Assembly: GCA_934754505.1 (NCBI GenBank)
Contig: CAKVIE010000009.1
Span: 1-64,000, forward strand
Length of the DNA: 64,000 bases
Direction: 5' to 3'
From: an uncultured Candidatus Melainabacteria bacterium
Lineage (GTDB): Bacteria; Cyanobacteriota; Vampirovibrionia; Gastranaerophilales; Gastranaerophilaceae
A model generated the notes under the pieces. It did not search any database and was not told the DNA's origin. It was given only the letters and a program-made list of their open reading frames with translations. How positions within the stretch are numbered: position 1 is the first letter of the stretch; the number at the start of each line of letters is the position of its first letter. A program made the position numbers and the translations under genes. Below, piece after piece: positions 51,892 to 61,625 of the stretch.

Positions 51892-54003
51892 ATGGACAAC
51901 TTAAATCAATACGACAAAGAAACTTTTGAAATTTTCAAAGAAGAATGTACTGCAATCATTAATGATTTCAAGGTTATATTATCCGATTCAAAGAAATATT
52001 CCAACGAAGAATACATTACAAAATTAATGCGTGATGCCCATTCTATAAAGGGTTCTGCAAGCATTACGGGGCTTGATGAAATTCAGAAAAAAGCTCACAA
52101 AATTGAAGATTTGCTCGGAGAAATGAAAAAAAATCTTGCAAAAAAAGAGCATACAATTCTTCTTAATGAAGTCAAAATGCTGCTTTTCGAAATAGAAAAC
52201 AGTATTAAAAATTCTGATTTTCACAAAGCTGATAAAAAGCTGACACAAGAAGAAATTTTTGCAGAAATAAATAAAAATCTTAATTTGTTGAAAACCGACA
52301 TAAGCTATACTGACAAGCTCATAGAGCTTATAAACGAAGTTGACAAATCAAAGACTTCGGTCAAAAACATTGCAGATATAAGCCTCTCGGCACTTCAAAA
52401 AATCAAAACGGCAGGCGAGATTAAAGACAAAAATTTAATAAATATTTTATCGGGAGCCTTCAAAATCCTAAAGAAAGTAGTCATTGACAATAATGAAGAT
52501 TACTATGATGAGCTGTTTTTGCTGAAACAAAGACTGTCTGTTGCGGAACAAATGATTGACGTAACCAACATCAAAAAAGCACCAATCGAAGAAGTAAAGC
52601 AAGAACCGCAAAAATCAAAATTTTCTATTACAAATGTTTTTGAAAACTTTTCGGAAAGTTCAATCAGAACGTTAAGAATAGATTCTTCCAAACTTGATAC
52701 GTTATACGAAAAAGTTTGTTTGCTCGGACAAATTTCAGTAATTTTAAACCAAAAAGCCGACAAAATAAAATATATTGCAGAAAAATTTTCAGAAAATATT
52801 TTTGAATTTGAAAAAATCAATTCAGACTTGATAAATTTAACCGATAAAGAGCATTCAAACTTAACCCTTGAGAACCTGACAGCTGAAATACAAAAAATGT
52901 CAGCAAATATCTCCGATTGTCAAAAATTAATGAAAGAATATGAGATACTGAATTCTTCCGCCAACGACAAAGAAGAAGCTTACAAAAATAACCTTCTTGA
53001 GATACATTCCATTATAAAAAATGTCAGAAATTTGCCAATCGGTGTTATTTTGCACATGTTTCCGAGAATGGTCAGAGATTTGGCAGAAAAAGAGAACAAA
53101 GAAGTTGAAATGGATATAACAGGCGGCGAAATTTTGGTCGATAAGAAAATTCTCGATACAATAAAAATGCCTATTTTACACCTTTTGAGAAATGCTGTTG
53201 ACCATGGCATAGAGCTTCCCGAAGAAAGAGAAAAAAACGGAAAACCTCGGGCAGGAAAAATTTCCGTAAATGTATCTTCAAACAATGAAAAAATTAAAAT
53301 CAGCGTTAAAGACGACGGCTGCGGTATTAATTTTACAAAAATAAAAGCAAAATTATTAAAAGAAAATCTCTCTAAAGATATAACACAACTTAACAAACAC
53401 GACTTTTTGAAATTTTTATTTATCCCCGGATTTTCAACCGAAGATAAAGTCACGGAAATTTCGGGCAGAGGCATGGGACTGGATATTGTTAATTCTAAAA
53501 TCACTGAAATGAACGGAAATGTGCATATTTCAACAACTAAAAAGAACGGAACCGAAATAATCATAGAACTTCCAGTCGAAATAACACCGTTTTGTTATTC
53601 CGAAAAAGCAGCACCAAAGAAAAAGAAAAACGATTTCAATGTAATATTGGTTGACGATTCTCAAACAACGAAGCTGTTTTTCAAAAAATTATTAGAAGAT
53701 GAAGGCTATAAAGTCACAGCATTTGAAAACGGAAAAGACACCTTAAAAGAATTAAAAAGCAAAAAATACGACCTTTTAATCAGCGACGTTGAAATGCCGG
53801 TTATGAACGGTGCTGAATTAACCTCGAAAATAAGAAAAAATAAGCAGCTTAAAAACCTTCCAATCTTAATAATATCAATGCTTCCCGAATATAAAATCAA
53901 AAATCTTTTCAAAGATATCGATGTCGATGCCGTCATAAATAAATCGGATTTTAACAAATCGGTTTTCATTAATACCGTAAAATATCTTCTCGACGAAAAT
54001 TAG
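51892..54003 (+). CDS. CheA-like hybrid kinase with C-terminal receiver
   Basis: A 703-residue hybrid kinase. An HPt domain (about 1-105) has the phospho-acceptor His50 in RDAHSIKGSASITG. A long helical linker follows. A CheA-type HATPase domain has LLRNAVDHGIELPEER, DDGCGIN and SGRGMGLDIV. Instead of the CheW-like domain that normally follows, a short Lys-rich linker leads straight to a receiver domain (about 575-703, VDDSQTTK, Asp632 in LISDVEMPVMNG). Without a CheW-like part it cannot join a receptor array in the usual way. The ATG is two bases after the nucleotidyltransferase stop, with AAAAGGG upstream. Confidence 0.88.
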   Translation: MDNLNQYDKETFEIFKEECTAIINDFKVILSDSKKYSNEEYITKLMRDAHSIKGSASITGLDEIQKKAHKIEDLLGEMKKNLAKKEHTILLNEVKMLLFEIENSIKNSDFHKADKKLTQEEIFAEINKNLNLLKTDISYTDKLIELINEVDKSKTSVKNIADISLSALQKIKTAGEIKDKNLINILSGAFKILKKVVIDNNEDYYDELFLLKQRLSVAEQMIDVTNIKKAPIEEVKQEPQKSKFSITNVFENFSESSIRTLRIDSSKLDTLYEKVCLLGQISVILNQKADKIKYIAEKFSENIFEFEKINSDLINLTDKEHSNLTLENLTAEIQKMSANISDCQKLMKEYEILNSSANDKEEAYKNNLLEIHSIIKNVRNLPIGVILHMFPRMVRDLAEKENKEVEMDITGGEILVDKKILDTIKMPILHLLRNAVDHGIELPEEREKNGKPRAGKISVNVSSNNEKIKISVKDDGCGINFTKIKAKLLKENLSKDITQLNKHDFLKFLFIPGFSTEDKVTEISGRGMGLDIVNSKITEMNGNVHISTTKKNGTEIIIELPVEITPFCYSEKAAPKKKKNDFNVILVDDSQTTKLFFKKLLEDEGYKVTAFENGKDTLKELKSKKYDLLISDVEMPVMNGAELTSKIRKNKQLKNLPILIISMLPEYKIKNLFKDIDVDAVINKSDFNKSVFINTVKYLLDEN

Positions 54004-54027
54004 AAATAAAAAGCCTGAAAGCAAAAA

Positions 54028-54058
54028 AAATACACCCTCTAAAAAGAGAATGTATTTC
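54028..54058. terminator. Bidirectional intrinsic terminator
   Basis: AAATACA..CTCT / GAG..TGTATTT stem between the CheA-like gene and the convergent rpsU. Confidence 0.7.
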
Positions 54059-54076
54059 AATTTGTATGAAAAAACT

Positions 54077-54250
54077 TTATACACGTCTTTTTCTTGCTGC
54101 TTCAGACTTACGTTTTCTCTTGATACTCGGTTTTTCGTATCTTTCACGTTTTTTGATTTCAGACAAAATACCTGCTTTTTGTACTTTTTTCTTAAATCTC
54201 TTTAAAGCAACTTCGATATTTTCGTTTTCGCCTACTCTGATTTCGGGCAT
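54077..54250 (-). CDS. rpsU: 30S ribosomal protein S21
   Basis: A 57-residue very basic ribosomal protein. The translation begins [20 protein letters not shown] and ends in [14 protein letters not shown], the S21 signature and basic tail. GGTGGTGA lies about 8 bases before the ATG at 54250. It stands alone, convergent with the CheA-like gene and divergent from secD across 283 AT-rich bases (54251-54533) with A-rich tracts and no gene. Confidence 0.95.
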   Translation of the reverse strand: MPEIRVGENENIEVALKRFKKKVQKAGILSEIKKRERYEKPSIKRKRKSEAARKRRV

Positions 54251-54533
54251 GGAATTTTCACCACCTTCATTGTTAATTTATATAGCAAATTTAATTTAAC
54301 ATGAATAAATTTTAATTTCAATAGGAAAAATTAAAAAAAATGAAAAAATTTTATAAAAAAATGAAAAAATTCACAAAAAAATTGTAAAAAAATAAAAATT
54401 TAGACTAAAAAATAGCCAATTGAGTATGTTTTTTTGAAAAAAATGTAATATTTTAAATAAAGAAAAATATTTTACTTGAATTTTTGTTTGAAGTAAAATT
54501 ATCATAAAAGAGTATAAGTTATAGGGGATACAA

Positions 54534-55844
54534 ATGAAAAATAAAAAACTTTTATTTTGGGCAATAATTCTCTTGGTTATCGGCTGTATTTTCGTCATAA
54601 AAACAAAACCGACGAAGTTGGGCTTGGACTTGGTTGGAGGTTCAAGACTTGTTCTTGAAGCTCAAACAACAAGTACAATACCTAAAATTACGCCTGATAT
54701 GATGGACAGTTTAAAGTTTTCTATTGAAAACAGAGTAAACGCAATGGGTGTTGCAGAAACTGTAGTACAAAAAGAGGGTGACAACAGATTAATCATCGAA
54801 ATTCCTGACGTATCAGATCCGCAAAAAGCTAAAGAATTTTTGGGCGATACGGCAGAATTGGAATTCAAAAGACCGATTAAAACCTTTGACGGAACTGAAG
54901 CCTGGGAAGCAACAGGTTTGACAGGTAAAGACCTTAGAAAAGCATTGGTTTCCACTAATTCTCAAAACGGAGAATGGGTTGTAAGTCTTGAATTTAACGA
55001 CAAAGGTACAAAGAAATTCGCAGAACTTACAAAGCAATTAGTCGGACAACCGATGGCAATTTTCTTTAACGGAGAATTAAAATCAGCTCCTGTTATTCAA
55101 GAAGCAATTATCGGCGGCAAAGCTCAAATTTCAGGCGGTGAAGGCGGATTTCCTTACGAAGAAGCAAAAACGATGGTTGATTTGTTAAACGCAGGTGCAT
55201 TGCCTGTTCCTGCCAAAATCATTCAAGAAAATACCGTCGGCCCAACCTTAGGTGCAGACAGTATTGCAAACAGTCAATTTGCAGGACTTGTGGGCTTATG
55301 TTTCGTTATGATATTTATGGTTGCATATTACAGAGTCCCGGGTATCATTGCTGACGTAGCATTGATTATCTACTCATTGATAGTATTTTCGATATTTAAA
55401 CTCATACCTGTTACATTAACTCTTGCAGGTATTGCCGGTTTCATCTTGAGTATCGGTATGGCAGTTGACGCAAACATTCTTATCTTCGAACGTACTAAAG
55501 AAGAATTGAGAGCAGGAAGAACGTTGTTTACGGCAATCAATCTTGGTTTCGACAGAGCGTTCACAAGTATTTTTGACTCAAACATGTCAACAATTATTAC
55601 CTGCACAATTTTGTATGTATTAGGTACAAATGTTGTTAAAGGATTTGCTTTAACCTTGGCAATAGGTACATTAGTCAGCATGTTTTCGGCGATTACGGTT
55701 ACCAAAAACTTCATGCACTTATTGTTTGGTACAGGTCATTTAAAACACCCGAGCTGGTTCGGACTTCATGAAAGTGAAATCAACACTGCTTATGAAGCTG
55801 ATGAAACAAAACGTGAAAATGCCAAGTTCGGTATTTTAGATTAG
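54534..55844 (+). CDS. secD: Protein translocase subunit SecD
   Basis: A 436-residue subunit of the SecDF complex, which uses the proton gradient to pull exported proteins out of SecYEG. One N-terminal membrane helix (about 5-23) is followed by the large periplasmic P1 region. Then come five helices with GADSIANSQFAGLVGL and the SIGMAVDANILIFERTKEEL motif, whose Asp is on the proton path. It is short compared with proteobacterial SecD (about 600). GGGG lies eight bases before the ATG. secF follows 15 bases later. Confidence 0.96.
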   Translation: MKNKKLLFWAIILLVIGCIFVIKTKPTKLGLDLVGGSRLVLEAQTTSTIPKITPDMMDSLKFSIENRVNAMGVAETVVQKEGDNRLIIEIPDVSDPQKAKEFLGDTAELEFKRPIKTFDGTEAWEATGLTGKDLRKALVSTNSQNGEWVVSLEFNDKGTKKFAELTKQLVGQPMAIFFNGELKSAPVIQEAIIGGKAQISGGEGGFPYEEAKTMVDLLNAGALPVPAKIIQENTVGPTLGADSIANSQFAGLVGLCFVMIFMVAYYRVPGIIADVALIIYSLIVFSIFKLIPVTLTLAGIAGFILSIGMAVDANILIFERTKEELRAGRTLFTAINLGFDRAFTSIFDSNMSTIITCTILYVLGTNVVKGFALTLAIGTLVSMFSAITVTKNFMHLLFGTGHLKHPSWFGLHESEINTAYEADETKRENAKFGILD

Positions 55845-55859
55845 GATAAGGAGAAAAAA

Positions 55860-56828
55860 ATGTTCTCACATGCAAAAAATATTATAGATATAGTTAAATA
55901 CAGATGGGTATTCGCAGTAATTTCATTATTGCTTTTAATCCCTTCAATTTCGGCAATGGCATATTTGACGGTTAAAACAGGCAGCCCGCTTTTAGTTGGT
56001 ATCGACTTTACGGGCGGTACAATTATCCAATATACCGTTGATAAAAAATTAAACAACGATGATATTGCAAAAATAAGAGAAAATTTGGAAAAAGCAGGAA
56101 TTGAAAACCCTGTTATCCAAAATCTTTCATCAACTTCTACCGATAAAACAAAATCAACAACAGAATACATTTCTGTAAAAACAGCTTTTGACGGAGATAA
56201 AGACAGCTCAAAAACGACTCTTGTTACTGAAAAAATCAAATCTCTTTACCCGAATGCGGAACTCGTAACCGTAAGTTCGGTCGGACCGACATTAGGTAAT
56301 GAGTTAATGAAAAATTCAGCCATAGCAGTATTGCTTGCAATCATTGGTATTTGTGCTTATTTAACATTAAGATTTCACATTGAATATGCATTAATCGCAA
56401 TTTTCACCTTGGTTCACGACGTTTTATTCGTAATCGGTGTGTTTGCACTTCTTGGAATTTTCTACGGAGTTCACATTGATGCATTATTTATTACGGCTGT
56501 TTTGACGGTTTTAGGTTTCTCTGTTCACGATACAATCGTTGTTTTCGACAGAGTTCGTGAAAATTTAAAATTCGCATCAAAATCAATGACTTACAATGAA
56601 ATTGTTGATGCCAGTGTCAACCAAACATTAGCAAGAAGTATCAATACTTCATTAACAACCTTGATAACATTACTTGCTTTGTACTTCTTTGGCGGAGTTA
56701 CAACAAAAGATTTCGTATTAGCAATGATTTTAGGTATTGCAGTCGGAACTTATTCAAGTATCTTCGTTGCAAGCGTACTTTTGGTATTCTACAACAATTA
56801 CAAAGTAGCACACAAAGGTAAAGCATAA
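55860..56828 (+). CDS. secF: Protein translocase subunit SecF
   Basis: A 322-residue partner of SecD with six helices. The periplasmic start has GIDFTGGTIIQY, and the membrane part has SSVGPTLGNELMKNS and GFSVHDTIVVFDRVRENL, the family signatures. AAGGAG lies seven bases before the ATG. The HTH/zinc-ribbon gene starts three bases after its stop codon, so all three are one operon. Confidence 0.96.
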   Translation: MFSHAKNIIDIVKYRWVFAVISLLLLIPSISAMAYLTVKTGSPLLVGIDFTGGTIIQYTVDKKLNNDDIAKIRENLEKAGIENPVIQNLSSTSTDKTKSTTEYISVKTAFDGDKDSSKTTLVTEKIKSLYPNAELVTVSSVGPTLGNELMKNSAIAVLLAIIGICAYLTLRFHIEYALIAIFTLVHDVLFVIGVFALLGIFYGVHIDALFITAVLTVLGFSVHDTIVVFDRVRENLKFASKSMTYNEIVDASVNQTLARSINTSLTTLITLLALYFFGGVTTKDFVLAMILGIAVGTYSSIFVASVLLVFYNNYKVAHKGKA

Positions 56829-56831
56829 GTA

Positions 56832-57251
56832 ATGACAGAAGAAAATATTTCATTATCACAATTTGTTAGAGAGAGTCGGGAAAATCTCGGACTCTCTCTG
56901 CATTTATTAGCAGTTCGCTCTAATTTAACCGAAGAACAGGTTTCTGACATCGAATCAGGAAAAGATTTATTTTTATCATCGACAGTAAGGCAAAAACTTG
57001 CTAAAGGTTTAAAAATAAATCCTGCCGAAATAAAAAAATACGAAAAGAATGTTCAAATAAACTATGGAACATCAAAATCAAAAGAAGATGAAATAAGAGG
57101 CAGAATGAACGCAGGAGAAACAAACGGACTTTTATGCCCCGTTTGTGGTGCAGAATTAACAGTAAGAACCGTAAAAAGATATGACCTTGAGGACAATTTG
57201 ATTTTACATCACAAAGCAATTTGCACCAAATGTCCTTTCCAAATTATTTAA
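56832..57251 (+). CDS. HTH plus zinc-ribbon protein in the secDF operon
   Basis: A 139-residue two-part protein. Residues 1-70 form an XRE-type helix-turn-helix (LSQFVRESRENLGLSLHLLA, EEQVSDIESGKD). Residues 95-139 form a zinc ribbon with CPVCGAEL and CTKCPF at the end. A Lys-rich linker joins them. It would be a DNA-binding regulator that uses zinc for structure or sensing; the target is unknown. Its tight placement three bases after secF suggests a link to export. No distinct SD lies before the ATG, so translation may depend on secF. Confidence 0.75.
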   Translation: MTEENISLSQFVRESRENLGLSLHLLAVRSNLTEEQVSDIESGKDLFLSSTVRQKLAKGLKINPAEIKKYEKNVQINYGTSKSKEDEIRGRMNAGETNGLLCPVCGAELTVRTVKRYDLEDNLILHHKAICTKCPFQII

Positions 57252-57263
57252 AAATTTTTCCGC

Positions 57264-57295
57264 AAAAAAACACCTTTTTCCCAAAGGTGTTTTTT
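57264..57295. terminator. Intrinsic terminator after the secDF operon
   Basis: AAAACACCTTT / AAAGGTGTTTT perfect stem with a small loop, usable in both directions before the convergent pilO-like gene. Confidence 0.92.
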
Positions 57296-57308
57296 GCAGA
57301 TTAAAAAG

Positions 57309-57917
57309 TTATTTCAAAACGCTTGTTGCCGATTGTTGTTTTTTAGAATAAACATTTACGGAAATATTTATCAAAATGTAATTCGGATTTTTATCATAAG
57401 GTTTGATTTCAATTTCAGAAACATTTATAAAATAAGGATATACAGTTAAATCACGCAAAAATCCTTGAAGCTGGGTATATGTACCGACTGCAAAAATTCG
57501 GATTTTACAAACGTTATACAACATAGGGAAACGAGAATAAATCTGGTCTTCACCGGGATTTATGATATATTGAACCGTTCTTAACATCATATTATTCATT
57601 TTGATGTAATCGATAATATCATCAAACATACCGCCAAAAGATGAAAGAGAATCTTCGGGGGCATTTCTCTGTTCAAAAACAGGTTTCAATTTATTTTGTT
57701 TGTCAAGCATTTTTTGCTTAGCTTTTTTAAAACCGTCAAGTTTTTTTGAAGATTCTTTTAATTTTTCAGTTTGTTTTTTATGCTCAATTTTTGTTGTTTG
57801 AACTTTTTGTATAGAAACGACAATCTGTCTTATACCAATAATTGCAAACAAAATAATAATGAGAATGCTGATAATTATTTCTTTATATTCTTGTATAAAT
57901 TTTCCATCTATATTCAT
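57309..57917 (-). CDS. PilO-like type IV pilus assembly protein
   Basis: A 202-residue bitopic membrane protein. A short cytoplasmic start precedes one helix (about 13-33), a Lys-rich coiled coil (about 38-75) and a periplasmic ferredoxin-like domain (about 95-195). This is the build of PilO/GspM proteins, which form the inner-membrane alignment complex of type IV pili with PilM and PilN. It lies 17 bases after the PilM-PilN fusion gene, which supports the assignment; sequence identity to known PilO is low. Confidence 0.75.
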   Translation of the reverse strand: MNIDGKFIQEYKEIIISILIIILFAIIGIRQIVVSIQKVQTTKIEHKKQTEKLKESSKKLDGFKKAKQKMLDKQNKLKPVFEQRNAPEDSLSSFGGMFDDIIDYIKMNNMMLRTVQYIINPGEDQIYSRFPMLYNVCKIRIFAVGTYTQLQGFLRDLTVYPYFINVSEIEIKPYDKNPNYILINISVNVYSKKQQSATSVLK

Positions 57918-57934
57918 TAAAATGTATTCCTATA

Positions 57935-59662
57935 TTATGGTGCAGCAGGAGCAGGAAGTCCCGCAGGTGCATTAGGCACAGCAGGAGGCGGATTACCATT
58001 GTCAGGTGGTGCAGGCTGCTGCGGTGCTTGTTGAGCAGGGAACAGATTATTCATAAGTCCTTTATTGTCATTTTGCTCTTGAGGCGGTTGGTTTTCTCCA
58101 CCCTCACCCTGTTCTGGTTGTTGTCCGTTTTGAACAGGCGTTGCATTTTCTATAATGAACGAATAAACACTTCTTGTTGCATTTTCATCACTGTATGCAA
58201 GCTGTAATTGTGACATTTTGATATCAGGGTATCTGTTTTTCAAACCTTTCATATAAGCATATATTGACTCACTTGAATTAGAATTACCTTCAATTCTGAC
58301 CCAACCGTCAGTATTACATGCAAATGAAGTCAAATAAACATCAGAGGGTATTTCTGCCCCCAGACCAAAAACCAAATCAATATCTTTTTGATTTCTATCG
58401 CTCATATCTTTAGTTAAATTATAAATGTCATTCACATCACCTGAAATCTCCGTGGCTGTAATTTGAGAACGAACATCTATAAATTCTTCCGACATAATAT
58501 TAATTTCTTTGTACAACTTTTTATCATAGAGCATAATCAAGAAACTTATTAAAAGCAAAATACAAAGAACTGCAACACCTGCTATTGCACCAATGTTAAG
58601 TAAAGCCTTTCTTGCAATTTCATAATCCTGCCCCATAATGTGCAAAGTAATAACCGTTGATTCTTCATCATCTGTTCCTAAAAGGAAGTTAAATTTCAAC
58701 GGATAAGCATCATAAGTATAAGCTGCAGCACCAACGGCTTCCAAAGAAATCACAGGTAAATATTTAGGCAAAATAGACGTTGATATTTCCATAAACGATT
58801 TATCAGCATACATATTTCTGTCCAAATATTTAATATTACCTTCAAAATTTATCTTGTGACATAAAATTTCGGCACTTACTTCGTTTGTTTCACTGACAAT
58901 CAATAAATCCTGAGCCGGATAATTTTCAAGTGCATTACTTGCCGCAGAAGATATTGCAACATAAACTTCATCACTTGAAAATGATTTAATCGCAAGAGGT
59001 TCTTCATAATAATCAACAAGTTTTTTGCCCTGCATGCAGAAAATCGAATAGCTGTTTGACGAAATTAATAAAATATTAATCGTATCATTATTCGCAAATT
59101 CTTCTTCAAGAACTCGGCTGTAAATAATACCTTTAATCATAGATGAGTTAGCTGTTTCGACAGCAACTAATTTAACACCTAATTCTTCAAAAATATCTTT
59201 AATATTTTGAATAGTATTTTCTTGAACAGCACCGTAAACAACGTATCGTTTTTCCGTGTCTTTGTTGACAGTTACCGTATTCCAGCTGACAACAGGCTCA
59301 TGTCTTTTAAACAAATACATTTCTTCAACTTCTGAAGAAATTGCACTTGTAATTTGCTCATCAGGTAAAACAAGCGGCAAACTTACAAAGGAGAAATGTA
59401 CATTCGGTAAATTCAAAATAACATAACAATTTTTAGGATTTACACCTATTTCCTTAAATAATTCCTGAACAACCGAAGCAAAATCATCATAATTAATAAT
59501 TTCACGAATAGCATTGTTATACTTCAACTCTTTGCAAGCATATTTTGTAATCATTCGTTGATCTTTGTCAATACAAATCATTTCAATAATATTTGACGCC
59601 GATACCGAAATACCTATTGTTGTTACTGAACTCAATCCGAGAGCTGTAAGTATATTCTTCAT
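57935..59662 (-). CDS. PilM-PilN fusion protein with Pro/Gln-rich tail
   Basis: A 575-residue fusion. Residues 1-320 resemble the actin-like PilM (TIGISVSASNIIEMICI at the start, LGVKLVAVETANSSM in the middle). Residues 322-330 (LKFNFLLGT) correspond to the NLLP-type motif by which PilN docks on PilM. A single membrane helix (355-379), coiled coil and periplasmic PilN-like domain (about 410-510) follow. The last 60 residues are a low-complexity tail of Pro, Gln, Asn and Ala. In most bacteria PilM and PilN are separate proteins. The SD is weak (AAGG about 15 bases from the ATG at 59662). Confidence 0.78.
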   Translation of the reverse strand: MKNILTALGLSSVTTIGISVSASNIIEMICIDKDQRMITKYACKELKYNNAIREIINYDDFASVVQELFKEIGVNPKNCYVILNLPNVHFSFVSLPLVLPDEQITSAISSEVEEMYLFKRHEPVVSWNTVTVNKDTEKRYVVYGAVQENTIQNIKDIFEELGVKLVAVETANSSMIKGIIYSRVLEEEFANNDTINILLISSNSYSIFCMQGKKLVDYYEEPLAIKSFSSDEVYVAISSAASNALENYPAQDLLIVSETNEVSAEILCHKINFEGNIKYLDRNMYADKSFMEISTSILPKYLPVISLEAVGAAAYTYDAYPLKFNFLLGTDDEESTVITLHIMGQDYEIARKALLNIGAIAGVAVLCILLLISFLIMLYDKKLYKEINIMSEEFIDVRSQITATEISGDVNDIYNLTKDMSDRNQKDIDLVFGLGAEIPSDVYLTSFACNTDGWVRIEGNSNSSESIYAYMKGLKNRYPDIKMSQLQLAYSDENATRSVYSFIIENATPVQNGQQPEQGEGGENQPPQEQNDNKGLMNNLFPAQQAPQQPAPPDNGNPPPAVPNAPAGLPAPAAP

Positions 59663-59748
59663 ACGATTATTTACTACCTTAATTGTACATTTAAGTTATT
59701 TAATTTTATTTTACAATATTTTCTTTTTTTTAAATACATTGTAACATA

Positions 59749-60570
59749 ATGTTATTATTAATAAAAATATACATCAAAAAGAGGAAAATTACCATAGAAA
59801 CTTCAGATTTTATTTACGGGAAAAACAATGTAATTGAACTGCTTCAGGCAGGCGAAAGACGAATAAACAAAATCATGCTTCTAAAAACAGGGCATGGAGA
59901 TAAAAGGGTCGATAAAATTATTCAACTTGCAAAGGATAATTCAATACCTTTTTCGTTTGTTCCAAAAGAAAAATTTAAAAACTATGAAGAATATTCACAC
60001 CAAGGAGTAATAGCCTTTGCTTCACCTATTGAATATAAAGAGTTGGAAACTTTCATAGAAGAAACGAAAGAAGGTTATAAAAAGGTTATAATACTTGATG
60101 AAGTCGAAGATCCGCACAATGTCGGCTCTATTGTCAGAACAGCAGTTTGTGCGGGATATGATGCGGTAATTTTACCAAAACGCCGTTCATCATTAATCAA
60201 CGCAACGGTTGAAAAAGCATCGGCAGGTGCAATTAATCACATAGATATTATCACTGTAAACAGTATTCAAAACACAATTGATACCCTAAAGGATAACGAC
60301 TTTTGGATAATTGCAACAGTCACAGATGCCGAGGATAATTATTTTGACATTGATTATACAGATATGAATTTTGCATTAATCATGGGCAACGAAAAATCAG
60401 GGATTTCGAGAACACTTGTTAAAAATTCCGATTTTCGGGTAAGAATACCTATAGAGAAAAATTTTGATTCACTAAATGTCGCCAACGCAGCATCCATAAT
60501 CATGTATGAATCTGTCAGACAAGTTATTCAAAAAGGAAAAAACAAAAAGCATGTCAACCAAAAAGATTAA
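59749..60570 (+). CDS. rlmB: RlmB/TrmH-family 2'-O-methyltransferase
   Basis: A SPOUT-class rRNA methyltransferase, 273 residues from the ATG at 59749. The N-terminal RNA-binding part starts [13 protein letters not shown]. The knotted SAM-binding core has [26 protein letters not shown] and [10 protein letters not shown]. It would methylate a guanosine ribose in 23S rRNA (RlmB type). The start is doubtful: a good SD (AAAAGAGG, 59777-59784) lies inside the frame, where the only properly spaced codons are ATT (59788) and ATA (59794), just before the conserved region. The end overlaps rpoD by 20 bases. Confidence 0.88.
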   Translation: MLLLIKIYIKKRKITIETSDFIYGKNNVIELLQAGERRINKIMLLKTGHGDKRVDKIIQLAKDNSIPFSFVPKEKFKNYEEYSHQGVIAFASPIEYKELETFIEETKEGYKKVIILDEVEDPHNVGSIVRTAVCAGYDAVILPKRRSSLINATVEKASAGAINHIDIITVNSIQNTIDTLKDNDFWIIATVTDAEDNYFDIDYTDMNFALIMGNEKSGISRTLVKNSDFRVRIPIEKNFDSLNVANAASIIMYESVRQVIQKGKNKKHVNQKD

Positions 60571-61546
60571 ACCAATTGAAAATTTTGATACGGAACAAGA
60601 TGAAAATATAGAAAACGAAGAATTTACGGACAAAGACGAAAGCGAAGTCGTGGTTGAAGAACCGCACAGTGCAGAAACATTAACAACCGCTGTAACAGAC
60701 GATTCGGTAAAAATTTATCTTCAACAAATAGGAAAAATTCCTCTTTTAAACTCAGAGCAGGAATTATCAGTTGCAAAGCGAATAAAGGACGGCAAAGCCA
60801 GAGATAAAGAAAAAGCCGTAACAGAACTTGTTAATGCTAATCTTCGTCTTGTTGTGAGCATTGCCAAAAAATACATAGGCAGAGGTTTATCTTTTCTTGA
60901 TTTAATTCAAGAAGGCAATATGGGCTTGATGCGTGCAGCCGAAAAATTCGACTACACAAGAGGCTACAAATTCTCAACATATTCAACATGGTGGATTCAG
61001 CAAGCCATAACAAGAGCAATCGCTGATAAATCAAGACTTATCAGACTTCCTGTCCACATGATTGAAACTCTCGGCAAAATCAAAAAAATATCAACAGAAA
61101 TGACTATTCAAAACGGTTATGCCCCCGGAAAAGAAGAACTTGCATATAAAGTCGGCATGCCTTTAGCGAAATTAACACAATTAATAGAATCGGCTCAAAG
61201 TACAGTCAGCATTGAAGCTCCTGCAAATCAGAAAGAAGATAACGCAAAAATTGCAGATTTTATAGTCGATGAATCGACTCTCTCGCCTGATACTCACGTC
61301 ACTCAAGAAAATATGTTTGGCGATATTGAAAAAATGCTCGGCAAATTAAGCCCAAAAGAACGTGACATAATTGTTCTCCGCTACGGACTCGGCAAAGACG
61401 GCGAAAAGAAAACACTCGAAGAAATCGGCTCTCAGTACAATGTTTCTCGTGAACGTATTCGACAAATTGAAAATCGAGCTATCAGCAAATTGAGAAAACT
61501 TTGCCGTGATAAAAAACGGGAAAATGCCCTTAAAAACTATATTTAA
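60551..61546 (+). CDS. rpoD: RpoD/SigA-type sigma-70 factor
   Basis: A 331-residue sigma factor with regions 1.2 to 4. Visible parts are [17 protein letters not shown] (1.2), [20 protein letters not shown] and [17 protein letters not shown] (region 2), [15 protein letters not shown] (3) and [12 protein letters not shown] with [13 protein letters not shown] (4). The acidic first 40 residues replace a long region 1.1. The size fits the compact primary or group 2 sigma factors of Cyanobacteria-like lineages; which of these it is cannot be settled here. The frame opens at ATG 60506, but ATG 60551 with AAGGA upstream gives the normal start. It overlaps rlmB. Confidence 0.88.
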   Translation: MSTKKIKPIENFDTEQDENIENEEFTDKDESEVVVEEPHSAETLTTAVTDDSVKIYLQQIGKIPLLNSEQELSVAKRIKDGKARDKEKAVTELVNANLRLVVSIAKKYIGRGLSFLDLIQEGNMGLMRAAEKFDYTRGYKFSTYSTWWIQQAITRAIADKSRLIRLPVHMIETLGKIKKISTEMTIQNGYAPGKEELAYKVGMPLAKLTQLIESAQSTVSIEAPANQKEDNAKIADFIVDESTLSPDTHVTQENMFGDIEKMLGKLSPKERDIIVLRYGLGKDGEKKTLEEIGSQYNVSRERIRQIENRAISKLRKLCRDKKRENALKNYI

Positions 61547-61562
61547 AACTGTATTTAAAACA

Positions 61563-61589
61563 AAAACTCCCGCAAAACGGGAGTTTTTA
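61563..61589. terminator. Intrinsic terminator after rpoD
   Basis: AAAAACTCCCG / CGGGAGTTTTT perfect stem with a four-base loop. Confidence 0.92.
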
Positions 61590-61625
61590 ATTGTTTTTAA
61601 GCCTTGGATTTTTGAGATTTTATGA

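Noticed and set aside
52980..53564. 194-codon minus-strand frame opposite the CheA-like gene
   Set aside because: It is the complement of a conserved ATPase domain. Its Phe/Ser/Ile-rich composition is the usual artefact in AT-rich genes.
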